A DNA stretch of 64,000 bases from Blattamonas nauphoetae (lineage: Eukaryota > Preaxostyla > Oxymonadida). A model generated the notes under the pieces. It was not told the origin of the DNA, did no database searches, and worked only from the letters and a program-made list of their open reading frames with translations. The number at the start of each line of letters is the position of its first letter. Positions within the stretch are counted from its first letter, which is position 1. The DNA is taken from NCBI GenBank assembly GCA_033064195.1, contig JARBJD010000055.1:248001-312000 (forward strand), given 5' to 3'. The translations under genes and the position numbers were made by a program. Below, piece by piece: positions 53,420-64,000 of this stretch.

Positions 53420-55110
53420 ACACTGCAAAAAGGTGAAACAAGCTGACAAAGAGAGGCATGAACACAAGATCGCTCAGGGTCGTCTTCGCGTCTGATCCAG
53501 AGACGTACCAGCTGACCATTCCCAACAAACGCCAACACATCCTTCTCTTCCTTGTCCAATCACAGCAAATATACGCTGTGTTGTCAATCTCATCCATTCG
53601 TTCACTGTCAGAAGCGAGAACGAATTGTCTCCAGCTCGTTTGAGCGAGTGCGGTTTGGTTTCCGTCTGTCAACTCAACCCATCGTTCTTCTGATCCTCCA
53701 AAACAAGACAAGAACTTCTCCTGCGTCACTGAGACTGATCCCTTCTCGCTTGTTGTGTGAACAACTGTCGCGTTCAGAATCGAGCGAGTGATGTCAGAGA
53801 AGGTGCAAGATTCAATCTCCACAACTCCATCTGACTCGATCAACACGGATGACTCCATTTACATTGCGGAGAACGTCTGAACGACGATTTGATGGTGTCC
53901 ATCCTCAACAGTAATCAGTTGAGACGAAAATATCTTATTCTGTCCATTTCACTCAATCAATGAAATTTGCAGAGTTCCTTCGACGATGCAAACAGTTCAA
54001 TTCTTTTCATTCCAACAGCGAGCGTTGTAAACTCTTTCACGTCTGTCTGCATTTCGATCTTTTGCAGAGCTGGCGTTGTGTTGTCCTTTTCTGTCTGAAT
54101 GCATATCTCCAAGCTGCGAACGATCGAAGGGCAAGGGGCAGATGGCGATGAACATTCATGTTGTCCAAGTGTGGGATGAAGCGAAGAGATCGTTCGATTT
54201 TGAGCCTGAGTTGTTCTCAAAGAAACAAGTATTCTTCTACAGCTTTCTGCTATTCACGCTCTCAAGAGGGATCACTCCATTGTCGTTGGGGGTATAATTC
54301 AGGAAGTGGCAGTGTGAGAGTGTCATAGACGGCTGGTTGGTTGAGAGTGCTTTGATCACACTTGATCCATCGAAGAATACGAATGACTGTGGTCGATGTC
54401 AGATGCAGCTTCCCTGTTGATGACAAAACAAAGACTGATTTGATCAGAGATGTTGGAAGGATAATGGCAAGACTGGACAGAACAAGCTCGCCAGCTTTCA
54501 CGTCGAGTTAAGCGTAAGCCAACAATTCCAGGTTGTTTGAGACAGAATCGGTGACGTTCACGGTCTTGTCTTTCGTTGACAGCTTCTCGTTCAGAGTGAG
54601 ATGTGTGTCGAGCATCAGAGAATGAGAATCTGACATGACAGGAATGTTTGAGTATCCCTGTTTCAGAGACAGACAGGGAAGGAGCGTGTTCCCGCTTAGA
54701 GGATAGTCGTGTATAACATCAGCACGTAGACTCAGTTGGGTGGTCTTGTGATGGAAGGGATGGAGGATTGACCCGACAAGCGATCCAACTTCAAACTCAA
54801 CAAGAGAAAGTTCTGTGGAAGAGAAGACCGGAGGCGGGATTGGCGATGGATGAAGGAGGGAATCTCGAATAGTCTTGAGAGAAGCAGTCTCCTTTCCAGA
54901 AGCAACCCCACAATACACAGCTTGTCCTTTCTGTGCTGAACACCCTGTTCCAGCAGTGACATCTCCAAAAGACACCGACGTGAGTGAGTTGGTCGGCGAG
55001 AGTGCTCCTGTTTCTTGAAGAGCCGCGTTAAACATTCCTCCATCCTTTAAAGAAGAGTACGACACAAACGTCACTTTGTTAGTCGAAGATCCAACTCTAC
55101 CGGTTGAATC
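53420..55110 (-). pseudogene. Beta-helix-type surface protein pseudogene
   Basis: The minus strand reads, from 55110 downwards, pieces of a large Ser/Thr/Asn-rich protein: VSYSSLKDGGMFNAALQET, SVSFGDVTAGTGCSAQKGQ, then VEIESCTFSDITRSILNATV and FLSCFGGSEERWVELTDGNQ. The short repeating strand-turn pattern with SCTF-like words is typical of pectin-lyase-fold surface proteins, which are greatly expanded in oxymonads. Near the end a hydrophobic segment (FMPLFVSLFHLFAVFKL, about 53460-53410) would anchor it in the membrane. Several stops (for example TAA near 54508) and frame changes break it. Confidence 0.6.
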
Positions 55111-55139
55111 ACTTTTGCTAAGTTGAAGTTATCACTCTC

Positions 55140-56380
55140 TGTTTTCAGATTCAGGAGCGATCCAGTCTTCATCGAGAGAGATACAATCACGTTTCTTTTC
55201 CATTCGCTGGGTGCGATGTGAACCTCGATGTGTCAGCGATTGAGAAGAGTGCTGAGGTGAGCGATAGTTTCTTTATTGTTGTTTGATTCGTTCTATCTTT
55301 TCAGATCCACATTTGTTCCCAGTCTGCACTATAGTGTCTTGGGTGATACTTCCTCACGATAATGTGTGAAGAATACACTAGCTCCATTCAATCTTCTTGA
55401 TCACGACATCTAGAGGAAGTTTCAGAGTTCGAGAAGGAGAACGAGGGGAATTGGATGGCAGTGAGACAGATCAAACCACTAGTGATCATGAAGTTCGATG
55501 TTGTGCTTGATAGAGAACGTTTGGAGAGGGAGATGAGGCCAGATGAGACAGTGATGATCTGCGAGGTCAATGCACCAGGGTGTGATAGAATCGAGCTCGC
55601 TGGGGTTATCACCGACATTTTTCGCTAAAGAGTTTTCGAAATTGCGATCACGTCATCTAAAACTGTCATTTTTCTGCATCGCGCCAAAAATGAGTCTGGT
55701 GTCGATATCTGTGATCGTCTATGTTGCGTTGGACAATTTCCAGAATGTGGTCAGGTAAAAACACGAAGATATTATCTAATCTCGATACGTTTGGCAGGCG
55801 ACGAATGTCTTTTTTTGAGGAGCGATTCCTGTTTGAAGATTCTGGATTCTGAGCGATTGTACATTGCAGATTGGGTTATCACGATGGAAATAGGAATGAA
55901 GGAGAATGAGTGTCTGGAGATCAACAGACAGATCAGTTTTGAAGACTCATATGAGGATATAAAGGGCGAGCACATGTCTGCAGTTTTTGGTGGTACCTGA
56001 ATGATGGACGATCAACAATATAGGGAAAATGAACACGAACATGCAACGAATTGATGATGGTTTAACGATATTTGGAGAGACTGATTGATCCAGTTGATGG
56101 AAAATCGAATCTACAGAGAGTTGGTTCACAGGCGTGACATGTCAAGGTGTTCATCTTCTTTGACGACTCAGTGAGTCTTTGTGTCTTGGGACAAATGATT
56201 GTGATCATCCTTCGAGTTGAAAAGGGAAAACCTCGTCGAGTCCACGATGAATCTGTCCAACTGGATTGGAAGAGGATTTTTCTGGTGACCTTCAGTATGA
56301 ATACAGGAATTGATGGACAGAAAAGGGACAAATGTCCAAGCGCCAGAAATCCGAGGGTAGTTCGACAGATATGATGAGAT
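55140..56380 (+). pseudogene. Coding-like stretch, possibly a host gene with short introns
   Basis: Several plus-strand pieces have strong coding character: FAGCDVNLDVSAIEKSAE (about 55200-55255), then a possible short intron (GTGAGCGATAG to TTTTCAG, about 55257-55303), then FDVVLDRERLEREMRPDE (55500), IELAGVITDIF, LDSERLYIADWVITMEIGM (55845-55900) and VFIFFDDSVSLCVLGQMIVI (56140-56200). A stop at 55626-55628 and frame changes interrupt it. I recognise no family. It may be a real gene with unrecognised introns, or a decayed one. Confidence 0.35.
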
Positions 56381-58467
56381 ATATCAGAGATCAATCGCTT
56401 TTCTGCACGAATCAAGAAGAACACCACTCAGAAGTGGCTCAAGTGATTGTGTAAACGAGATTAAAGATTTTTCTGATGAAGAAGTCAGTTTTACTGTTGT
56501 TCTTGGCTGACTTATTCAAGAAGCTGTGGAGGATCTTCGAAGAATAAAATGATGCTGAAAGCGGAGAAGAGAGAAGTTTGACTAACAAGACGACAGAAAA
56601 AACACACTGAGTCATCCAGTGGGATGAGAATGTGTTGTGATTGCAGACTTTTCACTCCCTAGGTGATCAAAACAGAGGAGTAGTCACGGATCACGGAATG
56701 CGAAGACAATTTGTGACACTGTGTCCAAGGAAGAGATCAAGAGATCGATTCACTCACAAAATTGATTATGAGATATCGAATGATCGTCTCCATCAAAATT
56801 GAGCTGGTTGAATGTATATTGTGGGTTCGATCTAGCCTAACACATGGATACGATATTTCAGAGATTTTCCCAGTCAGAGGTGTCATGAGTAAATAAATTA
56901 TGTCGATTAAGCAAATAAAAAAGGGGTGTTGAGTCTCGAAAAATGGACCCCATGTCGATTTACCCACTTTTGAAACAATTCAGCTGACTTGGGAGTGATG
57001 GCCTTGGGATCCGAGTGTTCACTACTGGAATCGTCGGTCTGCATTAATACTTGTGTGTTTCGCACGAATACCAATCTCAAGTATAGGTGTTATGTTCAGT
57101 CAATCACTTTTCATGATATAAAAAAAAAGATAGAGAACCATTTATCCGAAATGATGAGTTCGGCCATCTCTTTCACCAGAAGAGATAGATACGGACTCTG
57201 AGGTGTTGAGCCTTGTTGAATTTATGATTCTTCACACAGGTACTCCTGTGTGACAGAGACAAACTTAAAATTGAGATACACCTGTGGAGACAAGGATTGG
57301 CGGCGGTAGAGGATACACGTGTCCTCTTTTGTAAAATTGAAGAAATTTTTGAAGCCCGGAATTGTTGTCGATGTGTGGAGTCGAGGAATGCCGCTAATTG
57401 GGAGACTGGAATGATGGGATGTGTTGGACGATGATAGGTTTGGCAGTTGGAGACAATACCAAAAAATCCATCAATCTCGGACTTGCCATGAGATGGAGCG
57501 TAGAAGTTTATGGAGATTGAATAGTCTGAATAGGGGGACTCGTTGAAGAGCGAAGAGACAAAGATGTTGTTCTTAAAATGGGGTCCTCCGTCGCTGAACC
57601 AGTATTTTTTTTTGCTTTCAAGAGAAAATGGATGATCTGACGATGTCCTCAAAGCACGATAAAACAAACGCTGAGTTGTGCGGGACACCCTCTCCAAGAA
57701 ACGTCCATGTCTCTTTCGTCATTGCTATCTCTAGAAAGAAGAATAAAGGTGAGAATTGTGACAGCAAATCGTTCGAAACATTCATAAGAGACTTGTTCCG
57801 CACTGATAGGGAGGAGAAAAGCTTCAATGAAGAAATTTGTTCTCTATTTCCATTTGTGTATGCACAAAGTTTTGATATTAATCTTTCATTTTACTCGAGA
57901 TTGGAACGCGTGCGACACGCTCAATTGGAGTTCACATTCTGCTCGTTCTGCTGCCTGCCTTCGAGCTCTCCGGTGGGATGTGGGTTTCGGGCACTGAACT
58001 GGTTGAGTGTTGGCTGGATTTGGATCTGACCAGCTTTGTAGTGCGGCCATGGACGTCTGAACAACAATATCTTGCACGGAGATTATTGTGAGATCTTGTT
58101 GTGATGGGAAATTGAAGACGGTACTAGAATTGTTGCAACTCGCTAAATCCTTTGAAGCGATCATGACGAAGAGCATTGAGAAGGCAGTTGTTGGCATTGA
58201 CTGCTGTTTGGGCAGTATTGAATTGTGGAATGAAAATTGTATCATGTTTTTCTCATCTATCCTGGCCTGACGGTCAGTGACAGGGAAAATTTGAAATATG
58301 GGTGAGATCACATAATAATCACCACCATTTTCCATGTCCAATTATCACAATATTAACTAAAATGATCATAGATGGTGTTTTCATGACAGAGCTGGACGGT
58401 TTCGGAAAATTGAGGTCAAAGGTTCGAGAAGGATGAGCATTGTTACTGTCAATGGGATGATCAAACC
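56381..58467. other. Unassigned DNA with weak coding-like frames
   Basis: Frames at 57628-58029 (plus) and 57886-58341 (minus) overlap and neither shows a motif. The minus one (TTAFSMLFVMIASKDLASCN) looks somewhat more protein-like. I make no call. Confidence 0.3.
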
Positions 58468-59055
58468 TCACAGAATCCATTTCCTCTCATTGTCATGTCT
58501 GGTGCTCCCTCTTGCCCTGTTGGATCTCTCTATGATGACCTTGCGAAGCCTACTGTAGCCAGGGACGATGTTCTTCGTGCATTTGTGGGAAATGATAGGG
58601 AAATAGAGACTTGCGGAGAGTTTTCGAAGGTTGCTGGATGATGAGGTATTGGGATGACTGATTGGACAAAATAAAGCACGTTTTTTTGTGTTGAGAGGAT
58701 TTGGAGTGTGCGAGGAGGGATTGATAGACACAAATAAGCCGAGCTGGTGTTTGGCTGATGTGACGAGATCGAAGGTTGATTTGGTGAGTGTGGTTGGAAA
58801 GAATTCTAAATGACGCGGGGAACGAAAAGAATTATCGACAAACCTTCTTGGGTTGATTGGATAAGGCACCGAATTTGATAGGGGATGAAAGTACATGTAT
58901 CGATTTGTAAGGAGAGGGATAATATCCTTCACTTCCGCATCGATCTTGTGATCTACAGTCTCAGCAAGAATTGGACATCCATTAGCAGAGTTGTTAAGGC
59001 TTGCGAACGAGAAGAGTGTGGTAACACCACAGAATCCTGTGACTAGTAGTTTTGG
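58468..59055 (-). CDS. Hypothetical protein, about 195 codons open
   Basis: The minus-strand frame is open from about 59055 to 58468 without a stop and has balanced composition (EPKLLVTGFCGVTTLFSFAS, VDHKIDAEVKDIIPLLTNRY, HQLGLFVSINPSSHTPNPL, YFPIISHKCTKNIVPGYS). The first ATG inside is at about 58932, but coding character continues upstream of it and, after a TAG, further to about 59170 (IADIEVIKIGTWFSPSN). An intron or a decayed start is possible. No family is recognised. Confidence 0.4.
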   Translation of the reverse strand, partial: PKLLVTGFCGVTTLFSFASLNNSANGCPILAETVDHKIDAEVKDIIPLLTNRYMYFHPLSNSVPYPINPRRFVDNSFRSPRHLEFFPTTLTKSTFDLVTSAKHQLGLFVSINPSSHTPNPLNTKKRALFCPISHPNTSSSSNLRKLSASLYFPIISHKCTKNIVPGYSRLRKVIIERSNRARGSTRHDNERKWIL

Positions 59056-59220
59056 TTCCGGCTGAAGAAATAGGGATTATGAACGAGCCATGTCTTTGAA
59101 GAGATGAAGTCTTTTGTTAGAATTTGAGGGTGAGAACCATGTTCCGATCTTGATGACCTCAATATCAGCGATGTTTTGGACTTTTTCTTTTTGGTGGTGG
59201 AAGAGATCCTGATTTAGACT

Positions 59221-59415
59221 GTGGGGCTGGAAGAATGCTCAGAGAATACACCAGATACCTACAAAAACATGATAAGAGAGTGGAAGAGAAAGAAAGACGA
59301 AAATAATCTAATACTTGGTGTGAACGAGATCGAGCAGATTTCTGACCTGCTTCAGTGTGTCATTGCATCTGAACATTGGTCAGAGTCTGACATGTTCTCT
59401 GCTATTTCGAAGTAG
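59221..59415 (+). CDS. Hypothetical short protein or exon (64 aa)
   Basis: A charged helical frame (NMIREWKRKKDENNLILGVN, EQISDLLQCVIASEHWSES) ends before a T-rich stretch. It could be a terminal exon. No domain is recognised. Confidence 0.25.
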   Translation: MGLEECSENTPDTYKNMIREWKRKKDENNLILGVNEIEQISDLLQCVIASEHWSESDMFSAISK

Positions 59416-59576
59416 TTATTTTTTTTTTCCTCTAATTACACACCTTACTCACACTTTTCGGAAAAACGGAGAATCATTCCAATAAAAATGTTGAGCTCCG
59501 AAGATCCCCACAAACTTCGGGGTTTCCCACCGACTAATATGTTTCTGTTCTGAAACGTGAAATGGAAGAGAGGGAG

Positions 59577-59584
59577 GACTGGTC
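59577..59584. repeat. 8-bp target duplication GACTGGTC, left copy
   Basis: The same eight bases recur at 62131-62138 after the right tip of the element. Confidence 0.95.
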
Positions 59585-60001
59585 TATACTGGCGTGACCG
59601 AGCCAAAAGGCTCGGTCAGTGTCACCGCCGTTTTCTTCAAAGGGTCAGATCAATACATCACTCAGAAATATGGTTGAAAGCATGACAGCAAGATCTTAAT
59701 ACACACTAAAACATGGGGAAGAAGATGAAACTGTCAGAAGGTTTAAAACGGTTGTGATCTACCCAGAGTCAACGTTCGCTCATGTCCGAAATCTTCCAAG
59801 ATGCCAACAACACATCAACAAGGTGTGCTTCACCAGTCTTATCATCTTCCCCGTCGTTTCATCACGTCCTGCAGATTTTTTTCCGTCTCTATTCAATTCT
59901 TTCGTCTTGATCCCAGTTTTAATCTCCTCTCTTCACTAATCCATGGTGTGGGAATGACTGTAGATTTAGACAACACTTCTGGTCAGGTCGAAGATGGGTA
60001 T

Positions 60002-61600
60002 TCAAGCTGAGACTGCGAAGAAGACAACAATGAGGAACAAGCGGAAGATAAGAACGAAGAGAAAGAAGACAACGTGTACGATGATCGATTTGAGGAAGAT
60101 ATGTCTGAAGACGTTGCGAATGCCCTTGAAGATGCTGGAGAAGTGGAGGGACAGGACGGTGGTGCTGACTCTGTCAGTGAACCAGACGACGAGAAAAGTT
60201 GTTTGGACGCTGGATGTGACAATGAAGAATTGGGAGAAGAACAAACAGAAAGCAGGATGAGCGAGTCTGAACACGGAGAATTGGAGGAGGATCAAAATGT
60301 CGACGAAGAAGAAGCTGAAGATAAAGGAGAAATCGATCCAGAAGATAATGATAACGGAAACATGGCAATATCTGATGGAGAACAAGCAAATTGTGAAGGT
60401 GGGGAGCAGGAAGGTGGATATATTGAGTAATTCGACGAAGAATCGGAAGTGGAACAGACGCAGGATGAATCGACGAAACAGATCGATGTGGACAACGACG
60501 ATGACAACGATACTCACCTTGAAGAACATGAGGATTATGCTGAAGGAAAAATCGAAGCTGATGAACAAGAAGATGATGAGGAAGGGAAAGAAATGGAGGA
60601 GGAATTGGATGACGCTAAGGGAGAAGCCGCCGAGGATGGAAATGACGAAAAAGAAGACGTGGATGCTGAATTGAAGGGCGGTGTGGAGATACAGGAGAAC
60701 AATGAAGGGAAAGAAGAATGCGATGATTAAGAACCAGATGGACAGGACGACGCATCTGACCGCGATGAAGAAGCAATAAAAGAAGATGAAATTGAAGCTG
60801 ATAGGAACATCGATGAAGAGAAGGACGCAGAAGCTGACGAGGTGGTTTGCACACGCATATTTGAACGGGAAGTGCCGGATGAGTTTGGGGATAGAAAGGC
60901 TGAAGAATCAGAAGAGGACAAGACTGATGGAGGTGCAGAAAACGATGAAAATGAGGAAATTTCAGACATTGAAATGAACATGAAGGACGAAGACAACCAA
61001 CTAGATGATATCCAATCACTCGATCCTGCCGATCAAGATATTGGTGAAAAGGACGATGTGATGGAAGGAAAAGCGAAGTATCTGATGAGGAAGGTGGAAA
61101 TGATGAGTTGGCGGAGGGGTGAACAGAGGAAGCTGGAAACAATGAGGAGGGTGAGATCAGAACTCGGTCGTTTCCTCCTTCCCCAGAACGACAAGACCGA
61201 CCTAAATGGGGAGGAAAACGAAAATGAAGATGATAAAAGGCTAATACTGCCTATCTGCAGGATAATGAAGAAAACCACGAACTGCTCACGAAAGACGTTT
61301 CACAACCCGATCAAGGAGACACTGAAGAAGAGAACGAGGGAAAAGAGGAAGAAATGATCGAAGTCGATGAGGTGAATGATGCTGAAGCAGAATTTGGTGA
61401 AGGTGACGCAGAAGACAAAGAAAAAGGTGCAACAGAAGCAAAAGGGAAGAAGAGGAAGGAGAAAACGAAGAAATTGAGGAGATTGAATATGTGGAGGAAT
61501 ATGTGAGTAGAGATGGGGAAGAAGTGTTGGAAGGAGAGGAAGAGATTATGAAAGAGATTGAATAGGAACGAAGGAGAGAAGAAAGAAGGGGGAGAGGAGA
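60002..61600 (+). pseudogene. Captured gene: highly acidic low-complexity protein
   Basis: The cargo of element B. One frame runs from 60074 to 61080 with extreme Glu/Asp content (FEEDMSEDVANALEDAGEVE, DEEEAEDKGEIDPEDND, DEQEDDEEGKEMEEELDDAK), interrupted only by TAA at 60428 and 60728. After about 61240 the protein-like reading continues in another frame (YLQDNEENHELLTKDVSQ, then GKEEEMIEVDEVND) and ends with a basic stretch (KGKKRKEKTKKLRRL, about 61440-61490). Acidic-plus-basic proteins of this kind are often nucleolar or chromatin-associated, but that is only a composition-based thought. It looks like a decayed captured host gene. Confidence 0.5.
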
Positions 61601-61878
61601 GTGACTCTGTTCGGAAACAAGACTCAGAAAGACGACGATTTGTCTGAATACAACACTCTCCACATACAGGAAGAAATGGAGAGAGAAGAAGATAACGGAG
61701 GAGGAAGAAGACGAAAGAGGGAATGAGGAGGGAGAGTTCGGAAGAAATGGATGAGAAGAGGATTGAATCTATTTTTCATGAGCTAAAGGTGACCATTTCA
61801 CTCGACAGCACCTATTAATGTTAGTCTAATGAATCATTTATCTGTAGTGACCCACTTTCAAAACTTTGCCTCGATCAA

Positions 61879-61984
61879 ACCAGTCTTTTTCTGTTCACCA
61901 TCCTCATGAAAAAATGAGAGAGTACGGTTCCTCTTTCGTGAGTATTGGGAGAAAGAAATGCCATTTTACTCAAATTCTCTTCAA
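61879..61984. repeat. 106-bp repeat, copy 1 (inside element B)
   Basis: Identical, as far as I can read, to 63782-63887. It begins ACCAGTCTTTTTCTG and ends ATTCTCTTCAA. Confidence 0.9.
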
Positions 61985-62138
61985 TCACTGAATTTCATGC
62001 CGTTGAAAGCCATTTTGGAGATCTTCGGGAATGGCTTGATCAGATCTCACCCTTGATTTAAAAACTCACGGTCACTGACGGTCACCACTTTTGGCCAAAA
62101 GTGACCCGGTCACCCGGTCACGCCAGTATAGACTGGTC

Positions 62139-62640
62139 GAAGAACGGATCGAATTACACTCTGTATTTGGTCAGGAACAGCGTTCGTGAAGTCAGGTGAC
62201 CCAATGATCGGTCTGAAGAGGAATCGACTCTCATGGAAGGATTGGACATCAAATGGACAACACCAGGTGTCGTGTCCCCAACCACAACAGTTCGCAGAAC
62301 CGGTTCGGACTCATAAATCCACATCTTCACTCCCATCCTCCCCAACACGAACAGTTCGAGTGCGTGCAGGCGGTCGCGGTGCGTGTCCATCCGACTCTTT
62401 CGGTGGTTGGTTCTCCTTCCCTTCCTCCTCAGCTGTCTTCTCCTCATCTCCTTCCAACTGATTCGACTCGCTGTTATCATCTTGCTCTGACGTGTCCTCT
62501 CCATCTGTTCGTCGTCGATGTCCAGAGCGGTCACTTCCTCAAACAGAACTTCAACCAGCCTCGACTTCGCCAGCGTCAGCAGATGATCGCCGGGTTCGTT
62601 CATCAGTGTGTCCAGAATACGAACAACATGTGGAACCGGC
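62139..62640. other. Unassigned DNA with overlapping frames
   Basis: Frames on both strands overlap (62154-62729 minus, 62253-62798 plus). The minus one contains PHVVRILDTLMNEPGDHLL and RLVEVLFEEVTALDIDDEQM, which look protein-like and helical, so a decayed minus-strand gene is possible. No family is recognised. Confidence 0.3.
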
Positions 62641-62880
62641 ATGAGTTCAGAATATATGGGAAGGGTCAGTATGTATGGGAAGGTGTTCAGTATATATGGG
62701 GAGTTCAGTATGTATGGGAAGTTGTTCAATATATCTGGGACGGATTAGTATGTATGGGTCGACTGAATCCACACCTGATACAGCTCGATGAGTTCTGAAA
62801 TTAAGTGCATTAAATTCAGAAAGGAACGACATTGCTCAGATTTGAGCAAGATTGTTCAGAAATTAAGTAGAATAATTCAG
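62640..62880. repeat. Short imperfect tandem repeats
   Basis: Units like TTCAGTATGTATGGGAAG recur about six times at 62645-62762. Units like TTCAGAAATTAAGT recur about four times at 62794-62885. They are probably simple-sequence expansions. Confidence 0.7.
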
Positions 62881-63227
62881 AAATGGGCCAAAAATATTAA
62901 TTAATTGCTCCCATCTCCCTTGTCTTAATATTGTCCAATTCTTGTCCATTTGATTGAATTCTGAGATAAAATGAGAATAGGGACGAAATTGAATGTAGTG
63001 TGAAGTGGCTCCTCCAATTCCCGAGTTGAACAGGTGACATGCAAACATGAAGTCATGTTTCCTAGCTATCATCTCTTCATCACGACTCCCAGATTGTGTC
63101 ACAAGAAGAGTCTGGAGAGTTGGAATCTGTATATTTCACCTCGTTATTCATCTTTCATTATTCTGCCTCTTCTCTAGTCCTAATTCCTGAATTTCTTTTC
63201 TTGTGATCTCTTCGATTTTAAACGCAA

Positions 63228-63600
63228 TTAACCAATTCCATCTGGGTGAGAATTTTTCAGATCATTCAAAAGTTCGACTGTCACAAACAAAAACGAAACA
63301 GGCAACACGTGGTTCAGCTCTTTCAAAGTTCTCAAAAACTGTTCACTCTTGTCATGCCTCAATTCTAGAGAAAGGTCGATTGATTTCTCACCAATGAGTG
63401 GAGATTGGCTTTGAATGTTTGTCTTCGAACTTTTGAATGATGTCAAAAATCTTACCCATCTGACAAATGAAGGGATCTGTGGACAGATCAAAGCCAAAAA
63501 TGATGTCTGTGATTGTAATGAAAGACAAAAGAAATAAGCCTCGAGATTCGCCTCCATTCACGTGAGATTCACACAATCGATCTTCAACATTCCTTTTGGC
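63228..63600 (-). pseudogene. Fragments of the IIQKF host family
   Basis: On the minus strand, FVTVELLNDLKNS (about 63285-63240) and QMGKIFDIIQKFEDK (about 63465-63410) match words at 4590-4660 on both strands. On the plus strand at 63256, QIIQKFDCHK is seen. The arrangement suggests rearranged pieces of one repeated family. Confidence 0.3.
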
Positions 63601-63781
63601 CATACATTTCCTTCAATTTCTTCCTTCTAGCGTTTTTCTGAATCAGAGACTGCTCATATCCCATATTCGCGCGTGATCCTCCCTGACATTATCCGCTTCC
63701 GTCAGCGCTCTCTTTTTCCTTGGACGTCTCATCCTAGAGATAAAACAGACAATCAGAGAAATTATGGACTTCATACATCAC

Positions 63782-63887
63782 ACCAGTCTTTTTCTGTTCA
63801 CCATCCTCATGAAAAAATGAGAGAGTACGGTTCCTCTTTCGTGAGTATTGGGAGAAAGAAATGCCATTTTACTCAAATTCTCTTCAA
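63782..63887. repeat. 106-bp repeat, copy 2 (outside element B)
   Basis: Direct copy of 61879-61984. The neighbouring bases differ, so either this segment was copied out of element B or both derive from a further dispersed repeat. Confidence 0.9.
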
Positions 63888-64000
63888 ATCAAATGTATCA
63901 AGCATCAACCACCTATTCCGCGTTATTTTCGCTTCGCATAGCACTTTATTCACCCGACCGATCATCAGAATGTCGAATCCTTGTTCATCTACGTTTCTGT

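Larger units (their letters stand above)
59585..62130. mobile_element. Cargo-bearing TIR element B, 2546 bp
   Basis: The tips match over 16 bp (TATACTGGCGTGACCG) and are flanked by a perfect 8-bp duplication, GACTGGTC. As in element A, a hairpin (GACCGAGCC ... GGCTCGGTC) followed by AGTGTCA lies just inside the left tip, a CAAAGGGTCAGATC word comes shortly after, and the right end has repeated GGTCACTGACGGTCA-like words. There is no transposase. The interior carries an acidic-protein cargo. Elements A and B are thus diverged members of one non-autonomous family carrying different gene-like cargo. Confidence 0.9.

Noticed and set aside
52963-53495. Hydrophobic Leu/Ser/Cys-rich frames on the plus strand
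   Set aside because: They are translations of the TTGTTGTTCC minisatellite with no start context or homology.

Overview
This 64 kb window looks like repeat-rich nuclear DNA of a unicellular eukaryote, with roughly 40% GC judged by eye. I found no convincing intact host gene and no ribosomal RNA. Instead there are many nested transposons, short non-autonomous elements, minisatellites and decayed gene pieces. A decayed beta-helix surface protein with a C-terminal membrane segment (about 53.4-55.1 kb), together with Polinton, Mutator, mariner and hAT elements, makes an oxymonad/preaxostylid flagellate my best guess. A trichomonad-like protist is the main alternative. This assignment is inference.

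The centrepiece is a Polinton/Maverick element at 11770-40798 (29.0 kb). It has inverted repeats of about 3.3 kb that are at least 99% alike, AG...CT tips, and a perfect 6-bp target duplication, AACATT. Its parts are: a small repeat-protein gene family in the inverted repeats; a protein-primed family B DNA polymerase with an OTU-like N-terminal region and an inserted HNH-like motif; a retroviral-type integrase; an FtsK/HerA-type packaging ATPase; two paralogous capsid-type proteins; several small virion-type proteins; and a fibre-like protein with a peptidase S74 chaperone domain. Most genes start just downstream of a shared T-rich motif next to the ATG. The element looks nearly whole but is broken, with about half a dozen interruptions. 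Two of these are transposon insertions: a 1366-bp mariner with an open transposase (19418-20783) and a 4333-bp terminal-inverted-repeat (TIR) element carrying a gene-like cargo (22269-26601).

The left flank (1-11769) holds hAT-like MITEs with perfect 8-bp target duplications, a Mutator-like (MULE) relic, a DD41D Tc1/mariner relic, a hAT transposase relic split by a MITE, an element with repeated GTTCAACATCG ends, and a second MULE relic. The Polinton itself sits inside a third MULE copy.

The right flank (40799-64000) holds a tRNA-like sequence, four MITEs that share internal motifs, three minisatellites, an older Polinton capsid fragment split by a MITE, the surface-protein pseudogene, several hypothetical coding-like stretches, and a second copy of the cargo-bearing TIR family (59585-62130) with a different, highly acidic cargo.

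The nesting gives an order of events: MULE, then Polinton, then mariner and the cargo element. The near-identical Polinton arms and intact target duplications point to fairly recent activity.
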